Source of the DNA: an uncultured Holdemanella sp.
GTDB taxonomy: Bacteria; Bacillota_I; Bacilli_A; Erysipelotrichales; Erysipelotrichaceae
Direction: 5' to 3'
NCBI RefSeq assembly: GCF_934772795.1
Contig: NZ_CAKVMR010000020.1
Coordinates: forward strand, 1 to 33,403
Length of the DNA stretch: 33,403 bases
Made by a program: the position numbers and the translations under genes. Position 1 is the first letter of the stretch. Every line of letters begins with the position of its first letter. This document shows, one piece after another, positions 16,807 through 25,450 of the stretch. The notes under the pieces were generated by a model that was not told the DNA's origin, did not search any database, and saw only the letters and a list, made by a program, of their open reading frames with translations.

Positions 16807-16836
16807 AAGATACAATTATTCTAGTCCTTTGTCCAA
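16807..16836 (-). promoter_or_regulatory. Possible promoter for the membrane protein-recG group
   Basis: On the minus strand TTGGAC (16836-16831) is followed after 18 bases by TATCTT (16812-16807). Transcription would begin near 16800, about 15 bases ahead of the ATG. Both boxes deviate from consensus, so this is a modest call. Confidence 0.4.
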
Positions 16837-16885
16837 ATACAATTTGATTCAAATGACCAGAATCACATCCACAAGTATGTATCTG

Positions 16886-16894
16886 TGTTATAAT
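16886..16894 (+). promoter_or_regulatory. Extended -10 promoter for the M42 peptidase group
   Basis: TGTTATAAT is a perfect -10 hexamer with the TGn extension and no clear -35. RNA would start near 16901, about 20 bases ahead of the ATG, leaving room for the GGAGG at 16909-16913. Confidence 0.65.
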
Positions 16895-16920
16895 ATTAAC
16901 AAATTTATGGAGGAAATGAT

Positions 16921-17979
16921 ATGAATTCAAAAATTAAACGAATTCTTGACTTCTCAACTGCCTTTGGACCAAGTGGCATGGAAGATGAAGTATCTTCATT
17001 AGCCATGGAAGATGTAAAGGATATTTGTGAAGTTCATGATGACACAATGCGTAATACATATATGCACTTTAAACAAGATAAAGAACACGAGACAACTATT
17101 CTTTTGGATGCGCATGCCGATGAAGTTGGTTTTATTGTACAAGCCATCAAGCCAAATGGTACAATTCGCTTTTTACCATTAGGTGGATGGGACCCAAAAA
17201 ACATTGTATCTGGTGAAGTCTGGATTCTAAATGATAAAGGTGAAAAGATTTCTGGTATTGTGGCAAGTCAACCCGTCCACTTCTTATCTGAAGCAAAGCG
17301 TAATGGAAAAGTAGATTTTGATGATCTAGTTATTGATGTAGGAGCTACAAGTGCTACAGAAGTAAAAGAAGATTTCCATATTTCAGTAGGTAACTTCATG
17401 TGTCCTGCCGTTACTTGTAAATATGATGAAGCACACAAAATCTTCTTAGGAAAAGCTTTTGATTGTCGTATTGGATGTGCAGCCGTAATGGATGTACTTC
17501 ACCAATTAAAAGATGTAAACCACAACATTGAAGCCACATTAACAACGCAAGAAGAAGTGGGCGAAAGAGGTATGGACACAGCCATCAAAAATTTAAGTCC
17601 AAACATTGCGATTTGTTTCGAAGGATGTCCAAGTGATGATACATTTGAACCAGACTACATGATTCAATCCGCCTTGAAAAAAGGTCCAATGTTACGTTGG
17701 TTTGACCGTTCTTATATCACAAGCCCTCGTTTTATGCGTTATGCAATTGATTTGGCTCATGAAAAAAATATTCCTGTACAGGAAAGTGTAAGAAAAGGTG
17801 GAGGAACCAATGCAGGTATCACACACCGCTATAACATTCCAACCATCATTATTGGTATTCCAGTTCGTTTTGCGCACGCTTCTTTTGGCATCTGTTCTGA
17901 AGAAGATTATGACAATGCTGTAAAACTTGCGGTTGAAATTATTAAAAACATCGATGCCCAAACTATTCGAGGATTCTAG
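16921..17979 (+). CDS. M42 family metallo-aminopeptidase
   Basis: Cytosolic TET-type aminopeptidase family that trims peptides. The 352-residue protein shows the dinuclear metal set: His65 and Asp67 in LLDAHADEVGF, Asp181 in KAFDCRIGC, the catalytic Glu211 and Glu212 in TTQEEVGERG, Glu234 in ICFEGCPSDD, and His302 in GGGTNAGITHRY. The last acidic ligand sits in CFEG rather than the more usual Asp-containing motif, an acceptable variant. GGAGG is seven bases before the ATG. degV starts two bases after its stop. Confidence 0.93.
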   Translation: MNSKIKRILDFSTAFGPSGMEDEVSSLAMEDVKDICEVHDDTMRNTYMHFKQDKEHETTILLDAHADEVGFIVQAIKPNGTIRFLPLGGWDPKNIVSGEVWILNDKGEKISGIVASQPVHFLSEAKRNGKVDFDDLVIDVGATSATEVKEDFHISVGNFMCPAVTCKYDEAHKIFLGKAFDCRIGCAAVMDVLHQLKDVNHNIEATLTTQEEVGERGMDTAIKNLSPNIAICFEGCPSDDTFEPDYMIQSALKKGPMLRWFDRSYITSPRFMRYAIDLAHEKNIPVQESVRKGGGTNAGITHRYNIPTIIIGIPVRFAHASFGICSEEDYDNAVKLAVEIIKNIDAQTIRGF

Positions 17980-17980
17980 T

Positions 17981-18835
17981 ATGGAAAAAATTGCCGTTGT
18001 AACGGATACAGGATCCAATCTATCTTTTGAACAGGCAAAAGAATTAGGTATTTACCTGCTTCCCTTACAAATCACAATTGATGAAACAACATACCAAGAT
18101 ACATTAGAGATTTCAACACAAGATATTTATAAAGAATTAGCCAAAGGTAAAATGCCAAAAACAAGTATGGCTGCTTACCAAAAAATCTATAATTTATTCG
18201 AAGAACTCAAAAAAGAATACGATACAGTATTTGCGATTCCATTGACGAATGGATTATCCACAAATGCTAGCACCATGCAAAGTATTGCCCGTGAACTCGA
18301 AATGAATGTACATGTCATTGATATGTATTCAACTTGTGAGCTTGAAAAACACGTCGCAATCTGGATTAAAAGATTAGTGGATGAAAATAAGTCTTCCCAA
18401 GAAATATTGGATATCGTTCAACCTACCATTAATGAATCAAACTCATTGATTCTTGTAAAAGATCTTCAGCACTTAAAACGCGGTGGAAGATTAACGCCAA
18501 TGGCTGCAACGCTTGCGGGCTTATTAAAGATTTATCCTGTCTTACACCTAAATAAAGGTACAGAAGGCAGAATTGATGTTTTAAATAAGGTCCGCACAGA
18601 AAAGAGAGCCGATGCCTATGCGATTGATAAAGTTATTGATGATATTGATATCAAACATACAGATATCTATATTATTCACTCAGATTTTTTAGAGGGTGCC
18701 AACCATTTTAAAAAATGTTTTATCGAAAAGGGTGTACCTGAAGAAAATATTCATATAAACTATATTAGTTCCGTAATTGCCGTACATACAGGTCTTGGTT
18801 GTATCGCATTACAATATATAAGAAAGGAAAACTAA
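17981..18835 (+). CDS. DegV family fatty-acid-binding protein
   Basis: DegV/FakB proteins bind a fatty acid and present it to the FakA kinase for phospholipid synthesis. The 284-residue protein begins MEKIAVVTDTGSNLSFEQA and has the lipid-site features TSMAAYQKIYNLFEEL, IPLTNGLSTNAS and KDLQHLKRGGRLTPMAA; the C-terminus has VIAVHTGLGCIAL. I start it at 17981 with GAGG eight bases upstream; an upstream in-frame start would lie inside the peptidase gene. Which fatty acid it binds is not readable here, and no fakA is in the window. Confidence 0.92.
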   Translation: MEKIAVVTDTGSNLSFEQAKELGIYLLPLQITIDETTYQDTLEISTQDIYKELAKGKMPKTSMAAYQKIYNLFEELKKEYDTVFAIPLTNGLSTNASTMQSIARELEMNVHVIDMYSTCELEKHVAIWIKRLVDENKSSQEILDIVQPTINESNSLILVKDLQHLKRGGRLTPMAATLAGLLKIYPVLHLNKGTEGRIDVLNKVRTEKRADAYAIDKVIDDIDIKHTDIYIIHSDFLEGANHFKKCFIEKGVPEENIHINYISSVIAVHTGLGCIALQYIRKEN

Positions 18836-18838
18836 AAC

Positions 18839-19324
18839 ATGGAAACGAAAAATATTTTAATCACAATGAAGAATGGAGATCAAATCAAAGCGGAATTATA
18901 TCCAGAGATTGCTCCTGAAACCGTTCAAAACTTTTTGAGTCTAATCGAAAAGAAATTCTATAACGGATTAACTTTCCACCGTGTTATTAAAGGATTTATG
19001 ATTCAAGGTGGATGCCCAATTGGAAATGGTACTGGTGGTCCAGGTTATACAATTCATGGAGAATTCGCATCGAATGGATTTAAAAACGATTTAAAACACA
19101 CTCGTGGTGTATTATCTATGGCTCGTGCTATGGATCCAAATAGTGCAGGAAGTCAATTCTTCATTATGCACCAAGATGCACCTCATTTAGATGGTGAATA
19201 TGCTGCGTTTGGTAAAGTTATTGAAGGTATGGAAAATGTAGATAAAATCGCAAAGACACCTACTACTTTCAATGATCGTCCTAGAAATCCTCAAGTGATT
19301 GATACAATCACAATTGTTGACTAA
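18839..19324 (+). CDS. Cyclophilin-type peptidyl-prolyl isomerase
   Basis: Catalyses cis-trans isomerisation of prolyl bonds. The 161-residue protein has LTFHRVIKGFMIQGGCPIGNGTGGPGY (split here as LTFHRVIKGFMIQGG then NGTGGPGY), GVLSMARAMDPNSAGSQFFI and AAFGKVIEGM, the standard cyclophilin active-site segments. There is no signal peptide, so it is cytoplasmic. AAAGGA lies upstream, and its stop codon overlaps the ATG of the LysR regulator (TAATG). Confidence 0.95.
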   Translation: METKNILITMKNGDQIKAELYPEIAPETVQNFLSLIEKKFYNGLTFHRVIKGFMIQGGCPIGNGTGGPGYTIHGEFASNGFKNDLKHTRGVLSMARAMDPNSAGSQFFIMHQDAPHLDGEYAAFGKVIEGMENVDKIAKTPTTFNDRPRNPQVIDTITIVD

Positions 19325-20226
19325 TGACGCTGCAACAATTGCGCTACGTGATCCAGGTCGTTGAATCTGGATCTTTTAATTCCGCAGCCAAAGCTTTGTT
19401 TATTTCACAACCATCTCTTTCAAAATCCATTCATGATTTAGAGGAAGAAATGTCCATCTGTTTATTCGTTCGAACAAATAAAGGTATTCTTCTTTCTGAA
19501 CAAGGAGAAAAATTTCTAGGCTACGCTAGACAAGTCATTGAACAAGCCAACTTACTTGAAGAACAATATAAAAATACAGTTCCGGCAAAAACTGTATTTG
19601 CGATTTCAAGCCAGCACTATGCCTTTGTGGTCAATGCCTTTGTCGCCTTAGTCAAAGAATACAATCAAAGTGAATATGAATTTTCATTAAGAGAACAAAG
19701 AACCCATGACATTATTGATGATGTAAAAAACCATCGAAGTGAACTTGGTATTCTTTATCTTTCCCATTTCAATCGTGAAGTCATTCAAAGTATCTTAAAG
19801 AAAGAACATCTTACATTCACTAAATTATTTGAAGCCAAACCCCATGTGTTTGTTTCTAAGACAAATCCTTTATCCAATAAAAAAACAGTGAAAATGGAAG
19901 ATTTAGAGAACTATCCCCGTCTAACATATGAACAAGGTATCAATAATTCATTTTATTTTTCTGAAGAACTACACAGTACGCAACCATCTAAAAAGAGTAT
20001 CGTTGTTTCTGATCGCGCTACATTATTTAATTTATTGATTGGACTAAACGGATATACGATTTCTTCAGGTATCTTAAGCACGGATTTAAACGGAGACAAC
20101 ATTGTATCCATTCCACTTGATAGCGATGAAGTTATGGAAATAGGCTATATTAGTGATGGCGTTTTATCCAACATGTCAAAAAATTATCTAAATCATCTAA
20201 TTCAATATATTCAAAAGACCAAGTGA
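19324..20226 (+). CDS. LysR family regulator, probable MetR/MtaR-like methionine regulator
   Basis: A 300-residue LysR-type regulator. The winged helix-turn-helix is at the N-terminus (LRYVIQVVESGSFNSAAKAL then ISQPSLSKSIHDLEEEM), followed by the effector-binding domain from about residue 90. It lies directly before two MetE-like genes, each preceded by a TATAG-N7-CTATA palindrome. The second is close to the TATAGTTTSAAACTATA MET-box described for MtaR/MetR in streptococci, so a role in methionine control is inferred from context. Its stop codon lies in a terminator stem. Translation is probably coupled to the cyclophilin gene. Confidence 0.85.
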   Translation: MTLQQLRYVIQVVESGSFNSAAKALFISQPSLSKSIHDLEEEMSICLFVRTNKGILLSEQGEKFLGYARQVIEQANLLEEQYKNTVPAKTVFAISSQHYAFVVNAFVALVKEYNQSEYEFSLREQRTHDIIDDVKNHRSELGILYLSHFNREVIQSILKKEHLTFTKLFEAKPHVFVSKTNPLSNKKTVKMEDLENYPRLTYEQGINNSFYFSEELHSTQPSKKSIVVSDRATLFNLLIGLNGYTISSGILSTDLNGDNIVSIPLDSDEVMEIGYISDGVLSNMSKNYLNHLIQYIQKTK

Positions 20227-20241
20227 AATTGGTCTTTTATT
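20213..20241 (+). terminator. Terminator of the LysR regulator
   Basis: AAAAGACCAA (20213-20222) pairs with TTGGTCTTTT (20229-20238) around GTGAAA, followed by A/T-rich sequence. The stop codon of the regulator is in the hairpin. The U-tract abuts the first methionine-type operator. Confidence 0.85.
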
Positions 20242-20257
20242 ATAGCTTTTGTCTATA
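20241..20257 (+). promoter_or_regulatory. MET-box-like operator, copy 1
   Basis: TATAGCTTTTGTCTATA, an inverted repeat TATAG-N7-CTATA. Its centre is about 48 bases before the transcription start expected from TATACT (20285-20290), the usual place for a LysR activator site. No good -35 is present, consistent with activation. Confidence 0.7.
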
Positions 20258-20284
20258 ACAAACTAAAGAATATTTCAATTATTC

Positions 20285-20290
20285 TATACT
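20285..20290 (+). promoter_or_regulatory. -10 box of the first MetE-like gene
   Basis: TATACT with no recognisable -35 at 16-18 bases. RNA would start near 20297, about 40 bases before the ATG. The same region, with the equivalent TATAGT at 21517-21522, recurs before the second gene. Confidence 0.5.
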
Positions 20291-20337
20291 CGACAAATGT
20301 GATAGACTTAATCCAACGAAAGTTGAGGAATTTAATT

Positions 20338-21453
20338 ATGACAGTACAAACACCTTATAGATATGATGTAGTTGGAAGTTTTTTAAGACCTGAAAAACTA
20401 AAACAAGCTCGTAAAGATTATGAGTCTAAAAAAATTTCAAGAGAAGAATTGGCCCAAATCGAAGATGAGTGCATTACCGATTTAATTCAAAAAGAAAAAG
20501 CAGCCGGACTTCATGTGATCACAGATGGTGAATTTAGACGTGCGACTTGGCACTTAGATTTTATGTGGGGATTTGATGGTGTATCGCATACACCAACCAA
20601 GACTGGTCTTCCTTTCCATGGAGAAGCTGCCATGATTGATGATACATATATCACTGGAAAAGTAGGTGTAAATGGAATCCATCCTTTTGTAGAACATTTT
20701 AAATTTGTGAAACAATTCGAAGACGAAAACACAATTGCCAAACAAACCATTCCTGCTCCAGCCCAATTTTTAGAACAAATGATTCTTCCTTTTGCGATGG
20801 AAAATACAAAAAAATATTATGAAGATACAGAAGAATTGGTTCAAGATATTGCGAATGGGTATAAAGTTGTGATCCAACAATTATATGATGTCGGATGTCG
20901 ATGCATCCAGTTGGATGATTGTTCATGGGGTATGTTAGTGGATGAAAAAGCGCCGTTGTTTTTCCAAACAGATCAAGAAGGTTTACTAAAAGTACAAGAA
21001 TTATTCTTGCGTATCAACAATCTTGCGATTGAAGATAAACCAGAAGATCTAACAATCAATACGCATGTTTGTCGTGGTAATTTCCACTCTACCTATGCTT
21101 CAAGCGGTGCCTATGATGCCGTCGCAAAAACATTATTTGCGAAAGAAAATGTACATGCCTATTTCTTAGAATTTGATGATGCTCGTTCTGGTGGATTTGA
21201 ACCATTAAAAGCGGTCACACCAGATAAAAAAGTTGTTCTTGGTTTAGTTACGACAAAGTCAGCTAAATTAGAAGACAAAGAAACTGTGATTGCTCGTATT
21301 AAAGAAGCGAGTCAATATGTCCCATTAGAAAACTTGTGTCTAAGTCCACAATGTGGTTTTGCGTCTTGTGAAATCGGCAATAAATTAACAGAAGAGGAAC
21401 AATGGGCTAAAGTTAAATTAGTCAAAGAAATTGCCGAAGAAGTCTGGGGTTAA
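20338..21453 (+). CDS. MetE C-terminal-like (YxjG/YxjH family) methyltransferase, copy 1
   Basis: A 371-residue protein of the cobalamin-independent methionine synthase catalytic domain, without the N-terminal half of full MetE. The zinc-ligand pattern is present: His243 and Cys245 in NTHVCRGNF, an acidic residue in YFLEFDDARSG, and Cys339 in LCLSPQCGF. The N-terminal YDVVGSFLRP and TDGEFRR are family marks. In B. subtilis yxjG/yxjH are under methionine control. The start is the ATG at 20338 after GAGG; an earlier in-frame start lacks a ribosome binding site. The methyl donor is not known. Confidence 0.88.
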   Translation: MTVQTPYRYDVVGSFLRPEKLKQARKDYESKKISREELAQIEDECITDLIQKEKAAGLHVITDGEFRRATWHLDFMWGFDGVSHTPTKTGLPFHGEAAMIDDTYITGKVGVNGIHPFVEHFKFVKQFEDENTIAKQTIPAPAQFLEQMILPFAMENTKKYYEDTEELVQDIANGYKVVIQQLYDVGCRCIQLDDCSWGMLVDEKAPLFFQTDQEGLLKVQELFLRINNLAIEDKPEDLTINTHVCRGNFHSTYASSGAYDAVAKTLFAKENVHAYFLEFDDARSGGFEPLKAVTPDKKVVLGLVTTKSAKLEDKETVIARIKEASQYVPLENLCLSPQCGFASCEIGNKLTEEEQWAKVKLVKEIAEEVWG

Positions 21454-21470
21454 TTCCAGGCTTCTTTTTT
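21439..21470 (+). terminator. Terminator after the first MetE-like gene
   Basis: GAAGTCTGG (21439-21447) pairs with CCAGGCTTC (21456-21464), one G-U wobble, followed by TTTTTT. The TAA stop is in the loop. It separates the two paralogues into single-gene transcripts. Confidence 0.8.
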
Positions 21471-21472
21471 AT

Positions 21473-21489
21473 TATAGTTTTTAACTATA
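21473..21489 (+). promoter_or_regulatory. MET-box-like operator, copy 2
   Basis: TATAGTTTTTAACTATA, 15 of 17 positions matching the streptococcal MtaR/MetR MET-box consensus TATAGTTTSAAACTATA as I recall it. It lies exactly 1232 bases after copy 1 and at the same distance from its gene (81 bases from the box end to the ATG). Confidence 0.75.
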
Positions 21490-21569
21490 ACCACATAAAG
21501 AATATTTCAATTATTCTATAGTCTACAAATGTGATAGACTTAACACACACGAAAGTTGAGGAATTGATT

Positions 21570-22679
21570 ATGACAGTTCAACCACCATTTAAATATGATG
21601 TAGTCGGAAGTTTTTTACGTCCCGACTATCTAAAAAGTGCTAGAGAAGAATTTGCGAATGGAACGATTGATGCCAAACAATTAAAAGCTATTGAAGATAA
21701 AGCCATCCAAGAGTTAGTCACAAAAGAAAAAGAAGTAGGACTTCAAGCCGTTACAGATGGAGAATTCAGAAGAAGATATTGGCATTTAGATTTTCTTGCC
21801 GATCTTGATGGTGTAGAAGAAATTAAGGCGGATCATTGGTCTGTACATTTTAAAGGGCATCAGCCTAAAGCAGCTACATTAAAGATTGTAGATAAAATTG
21901 ATTTTGGTAACCATCCATTTTTAGAACATTTCAAATACTTAAATAGTATCGCACAAGGCACGCTTTGTAAGATGACAATTCCATCTCCTTCTATGCTTCA
22001 TTTAATTTGTTGCGTACGTAGCGAAGAATATACACCTATTAAACGTTATCAAGACATGAATGTGTTGTATCATGATATTGCGATTGCATATCAGAAGGCT
22101 ATCCGTGCATTTTATGATGCTGGATGTAGATATCTACAATTGGATGATACATCTTGGGGAGAATTCTGTGATGCGAATAAACGAAAGGCTTATAAGGAAA
22201 GAGGTCTTGATTTAGATGAAATCGCAAAATCTTATGTCGACATGATCAATCTCGCACTAGAGGCAAAGCCAGAAGATATGACAATCACAATGCATATCTG
22301 TAGAGGAAACTTCAGATCTACTTGGTTCTCATCTGGTGGTTATGAACCAGTTGCCAAAACTTTATTCGGTCATTGTAAGGTAGATGGATTCTTCTTAGAA
22401 TATGATTCAGAAAGATCCGGTGATTTTAGTCCACTTCGCTATATTCAAAATCAAAAAGTCGTTCTTGGATTGATTACTTCAAAATTTCCAGAACCAGAAG
22501 ACAAAGAAGAAGTAAAGAAAAGAATTCAAGAAGCTGAAAAATATGTGGCCAAAGAACAACTTTGTCTAAGCCCACAATGCGGTTTTTCTTCAACTGAAGA
22601 AGGAAATATCATGACAGAAGATGAACAATGGGCTAAAGTTAAATTGGTTAAAGAAATTGCCGAAGAGGTTTGGGGATAA
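21570..22679 (+). CDS. MetE C-terminal-like (YxjG/YxjH family) methyltransferase, copy 2
   Basis: A 369-residue paralogue of the preceding gene, with the same order of motifs: YDVVGSFLRPDYL, TDGEFRRRYWHLDF, the zinc ligands in TMHICRGNF, FLEYDSERSG and LCLSPQCGF, and an identical tail EEQWAKVKLVKEIAEEVWG except for the first residues. The middle differs clearly (an insertion around DANKRKAYKERGLDLDE), so the two probably have different methyl donors or partners and are not a recent copy. The ATG follows GAGGAATTGATT. Confidence 0.88.
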   Translation: MTVQPPFKYDVVGSFLRPDYLKSAREEFANGTIDAKQLKAIEDKAIQELVTKEKEVGLQAVTDGEFRRRYWHLDFLADLDGVEEIKADHWSVHFKGHQPKAATLKIVDKIDFGNHPFLEHFKYLNSIAQGTLCKMTIPSPSMLHLICCVRSEEYTPIKRYQDMNVLYHDIAIAYQKAIRAFYDAGCRYLQLDDTSWGEFCDANKRKAYKERGLDLDEIAKSYVDMINLALEAKPEDMTITMHICRGNFRSTWFSSGGYEPVAKTLFGHCKVDGFFLEYDSERSGDFSPLRYIQNQKVVLGLITSKFPEPEDKEEVKKRIQEAEKYVAKEQLCLSPQCGFSSTEEGNIMTEDEQWAKVKLVKEIAEEVWG

Positions 22680-22681
22680 AC

Positions 22682-22715
22682 AAAAGTTTGGATTAATTTC
22701 CAAACTTTTTCTTTT
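22682..22715. terminator. Bidirectional terminator, MetE-like gene 2 and ATPase
   Basis: AAAAGTTTGGA (22682-22692) pairs with TCCAAACTTTT (22699-22709) around TTAATT, with TTTTTCTTTTT beyond. The TAA of the convergent ATPase gene (22693-22695) lies in the loop. Confidence 0.8.
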
Positions 22716-24900
22716 TACGATTTAGTTTTCTCAAAAATACTTTTACCCAATACGATACAAACGTTAGTATAAAGGGGATCAAACATATATTTAGAATTAC
22801 ATAGATAATTTCATACCATCTTAAGTGAACAATATAGAAAAAGTTCTTACATAAAATGATTGAACCTATAAAAATCATACACATGATTGTAACTAATATC
22901 TTTCTTAAAAGTGTCATTGGTACACATACTCGTATCAATACCATAAGTGCATTCACTCCGGCAAGAATTGTGCACATTGTTGAATATTCGCTTGGTGAAA
23001 TAGATACAAAATGACCTAGAATCGATACACCAATTACGCTACATATAACACATATAGCGCCTGGTAATGCTTTAGATATGACATTCCTTAAAAATTTTCC
23101 TTTCACAATATTTCCATTTGGTTCAAGCGTTAATACAAAGCTAGGAATACCAGTTGCCAAGGCAGAAATCAATGTCAATTGGATGGGTTTAAATGGATAG
23201 TTTTTTAAACATACAAGTGTCAATAAAGAAAGTCCAATTGAAAAGATTGTCTTCACTAAAAATAAGGAGGCTGTTCTTTGAATATTATTAATAACACATC
23301 TACCTTGATACAAGATAACAGGTAATGCATTCATTTGGTTTTCTAATAAAACTAAGCTTGCCACACTTTTACATGCTTGTGAGCCTGAGCCCATCGCGAT
23401 GGAACAATCCGCTTCCTTTAATGCCATGACATCATTAACGCCATCCCCTGTCATTGCGACGGTTTTATTTCTTCTTTTTAAAGCTAAGACTAGTTCCTTT
23501 TTCTGTTCTGGTGTAACACGCCCAAAAATCGAATAGGAATCAACAACAGAATCTACATCCTTTACGCTAGACATATCGATACTTTTGGATGTAAAACCTG
23601 CCTTTCTAGCTAGAGCTTCAACTGTTTTTGGATCATCGCCTGAAATCAATTTAATATCTACACCTTGTTTTTTAAAGAAGTTTAAAGTATCTTTGGCATC
23701 TGGCCTTAATTCATCCTGTAAACAAATATAAGCCAAAACAGAATCATCTTTCATTAAAACAACAACACGCATAGCTTGAGACGTATAGTGTTCTATGTGT
23801 TTTTCGACTTCTGAATCTATCTCTTTGGCAATATATGAATAGGCTCCTAATTTATATTCTCCATCTTCAAATGTCACACTTGAATATTTTCTTTGACTTG
23901 AAAATGGCAAATAAGATACAACTTTTTTATAATCTCTTGCCTTAAAATAATTTCTTATCGCAACGGCAGTCGCATTGTCATCCGGTAAAGCTTGCATCAT
24001 ATCACCTAGAATTCCATCGATATTTTCATTTTCTTCTACGTGACAAACACTTAGCTTTCCTTGTGTCAATGTACCTGTTTTATCTAAACAAAGTGTGTCT
24101 GTTCGAGCTAAAGTTTCAATACAATAAAGTTCTTGTACTAAAACATCTTGTTTACCAAGCTTATAAGCACTGATTGCCAAGGCAACACTTGTCAAAAATA
24201 CAAGTCCTTCGGGAATCATACCTACAACAGCAGCCACTGTATTTAAGGTTGCAGTTGTATAATTGGTTTTAATCAATTGTTTAATAAACAAGGCACATCC
24301 TAGTGGAATTAAAATGTATGTACACCATTTAATAATGGTATCAATTGAATCTCGAAGTTGACTTGGATATCTTTTAAAGCGTTTGGCATGTTTTAATATA
24401 GAGTAAGCATATGTGTCTTGTCCTACTTTATCGACATGCATCCAACATTTTCCGGATACCACAAAACTTCCACTTAACAATGTATCTTTTTCTTTTTTAT
24501 ATACTGCATCACTTTCACCAGTCAACATAGACTCATCACATTCAATACTTCCTGATATTATGTGTCCATCTACACCGATTTCATCACCGGCATATAAAAC
24601 TAAAACATCATCCACCTCAATTTCTTGAATATTTAATTCAATTTCAGTATCATTTCGAATCACATGAATCTTTGGCTGGTGTAATAGTGACAACTTATCC
24701 AGCATATGTTTTGAACGAATTTCTTGAAAGAGTCCAATCAACATATTCAAAATGACGGTAATCATAAAGAGCATATTACGGTAAGATCCCGTAAAGAATA
24801 CAAATATAGCTAGAACAACGTTGATTCCATTAAATAAAGTAAATATGTGTTGTTTAATTATTTCTTTATAGCTTTTAGATAAATTATTTGAGTTATGCAT
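22693..24900 (-). CDS. P-type cation-transporting ATPase, CtpE-like
   Basis: A 735-residue P-type ATPase. The actuator motif is MLTGESD, the phosphorylation site is Asp273 in LCLDKTGTLTQG, and TGDGVNDVMALKEADCSIAMG is the hinge motif. The transmembrane ion-site motif reads MIPEGLVFLTSVALA, which is characteristic of the CtpE group (calcium export or uptake in mycobacteria) rather than heavy-metal pumps; there is no N-terminal metal-binding CxxC. The short N-terminus fits that group. No Shine-Dalgarno precedes the ATG: a TACAAT -10 lies six bases upstream. The exact ion is inferred only loosely. Confidence 0.88.
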   Translation of the reverse strand: MHNSNNLSKSYKEIIKQHIFTLFNGINVVLAIFVFFTGSYRNMLFMITVILNMLIGLFQEIRSKHMLDKLSLLHQPKIHVIRNDTEIELNIQEIEVDDVLVLYAGDEIGVDGHIISGSIECDESMLTGESDAVYKKEKDTLLSGSFVVSGKCWMHVDKVGQDTYAYSILKHAKRFKRYPSQLRDSIDTIIKWCTYILIPLGCALFIKQLIKTNYTTATLNTVAAVVGMIPEGLVFLTSVALAISAYKLGKQDVLVQELYCIETLARTDTLCLDKTGTLTQGKLSVCHVEENENIDGILGDMMQALPDDNATAVAIRNYFKARDYKKVVSYLPFSSQRKYSSVTFEDGEYKLGAYSYIAKEIDSEVEKHIEHYTSQAMRVVVLMKDDSVLAYICLQDELRPDAKDTLNFFKKQGVDIKLISGDDPKTVEALARKAGFTSKSIDMSSVKDVDSVVDSYSIFGRVTPEQKKELVLALKRRNKTVAMTGDGVNDVMALKEADCSIAMGSGSQACKSVASLVLLENQMNALPVILYQGRCVINNIQRTASLFLVKTIFSIGLSLLTLVCLKNYPFKPIQLTLISALATGIPSFVLTLEPNGNIVKGKFLRNVISKALPGAICVICSVIGVSILGHFVSISPSEYSTMCTILAGVNALMVLIRVCVPMTLLRKILVTIMCMIFIGSIILCKNFFYIVHLRWYEIIYVILNICLIPFILTFVSYWVKVFLRKLNRKKKKFGN

Positions 24901-24906
24901 ATATTT

Positions 24907-24912
24907 ATTGTA
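24907..24912 (-). promoter_or_regulatory. -10 box giving a leaderless ATPase transcript
   Basis: The minus strand reads TACAAT, then six bases, then the ATG of the ATPase. A transcription start seven bases after the hexamer would be the A of ATG. There is no ribosome binding site in between. The -35 region (TAATTT) is weak. Confidence 0.45.
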
Positions 24913-24948
24913 CTACCTTTTCGCATGTGAAATTATTAAGATTCTATT

Positions 24949-24977
24949 AAAAAAAAGATACGACAATAGCCGTATCA
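24949..24977 (-). terminator. Terminator of the ispD pair
   Basis: On the minus strand GATACG pairs with CGTATC around an eight-base loop, followed by a run of T (forward A-run 24949-24956). The TGA stop of the IspD-like gene overlaps the stem. Confidence 0.75.
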
Positions 24978-25442
24978 TTCAATAGATTCTAATGGTGTAT
25001 CCGCAAGCGTAACAGCTTGGGCATAAGATGTAATTGCCAAGTTGGATTCAATGGCTTTTTGTAGGCAGAACATCAATAATCTTGTATCAAATGCCTGCAA
25101 GTCTTTATCAAAGTTAATAGCTGGATATTTTGATAAATGATCTAATAAGACATCGACATTTTCTTTTGTATGCTTTGTAGAAATGCCTGTCACTACAACA
25201 TTTTCTTGTTTAACAGCCTTTAAACCATTCAACAAAGCAACATATGGTTTATCTGGTCTTTGTACAAGCATCACCTTATTTTTAGGAGATGAAGCCAGTC
25301 TTAATGTCCATACACTTTTACAGCTCACAACGATTTGTGTACAATTTTCATCATTCGCAAACAAATCAATTGTTTCTAACAATTTGTCATACGTATCTTC
25401 TACTTCTTTACAATCATCAAATACCAACGCTGAATATTCCAT
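24975..25442 (-). CDS. Degenerate IspD-like protein without catalytic motifs
   Basis: A 155-residue protein. Aligned by eye to the neighbouring IspD, several blocks correspond: MEYSALVF to MNYSVIVL; DLFANDENCTQIVVSC to SVFLSDEDCKQVVLVC; LLNGLKAVKQENVVVTG to VYNGLQVVNQDYVMIHDG; and AFDTRLLMFCLQKA to CFKTGLIKECHQLA. The nucleotide-binding loop LAAGRGSR is gone (FDDCKEVED in its place), as are DGARPF and the second half of the TDDAQ segment. It cannot be an active cytidylyltransferase. The frame is open over its whole length with normal codon use, so it may be a regulatory or structural partner of IspD. Confidence 0.7.
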   Translation of the reverse strand: MEYSALVFDDCKEVEDTYDKLLETIDLFANDENCTQIVVSCKSVWTLRLASSPKNKVMLVQRPDKPYVALLNGLKAVKQENVVVTGISTKHTKENVDVLLDHLSKYPAINFDKDLQAFDTRLLMFCLQKAIESNLAITSYAQAVTLADTPLESIE

Positions 25443-25450
25443 CTTTATAC

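Noticed and set aside
20227..21570. SAM (S-box) riboswitch upstream of the MetE-like genes
   Set aside because: The leaders are about 40 bases after the expected start, with no S-box core sequences or antiterminator. A LysR-type operator explains the control better.
20338..22679. Recent gene duplication or mobile-element origin of the MetE-like pair
   Set aside because: The proteins have diverged with insertions and there are no terminal repeats or transposase. Only the control region is closely matched.
24975..25442. Calling the IspD-like gene a pseudogene
   Set aside because: The reading frame is uninterrupted, follows ispD by eight bases and ends at a proper terminator, so I list it as a coding gene lacking catalytic motifs.
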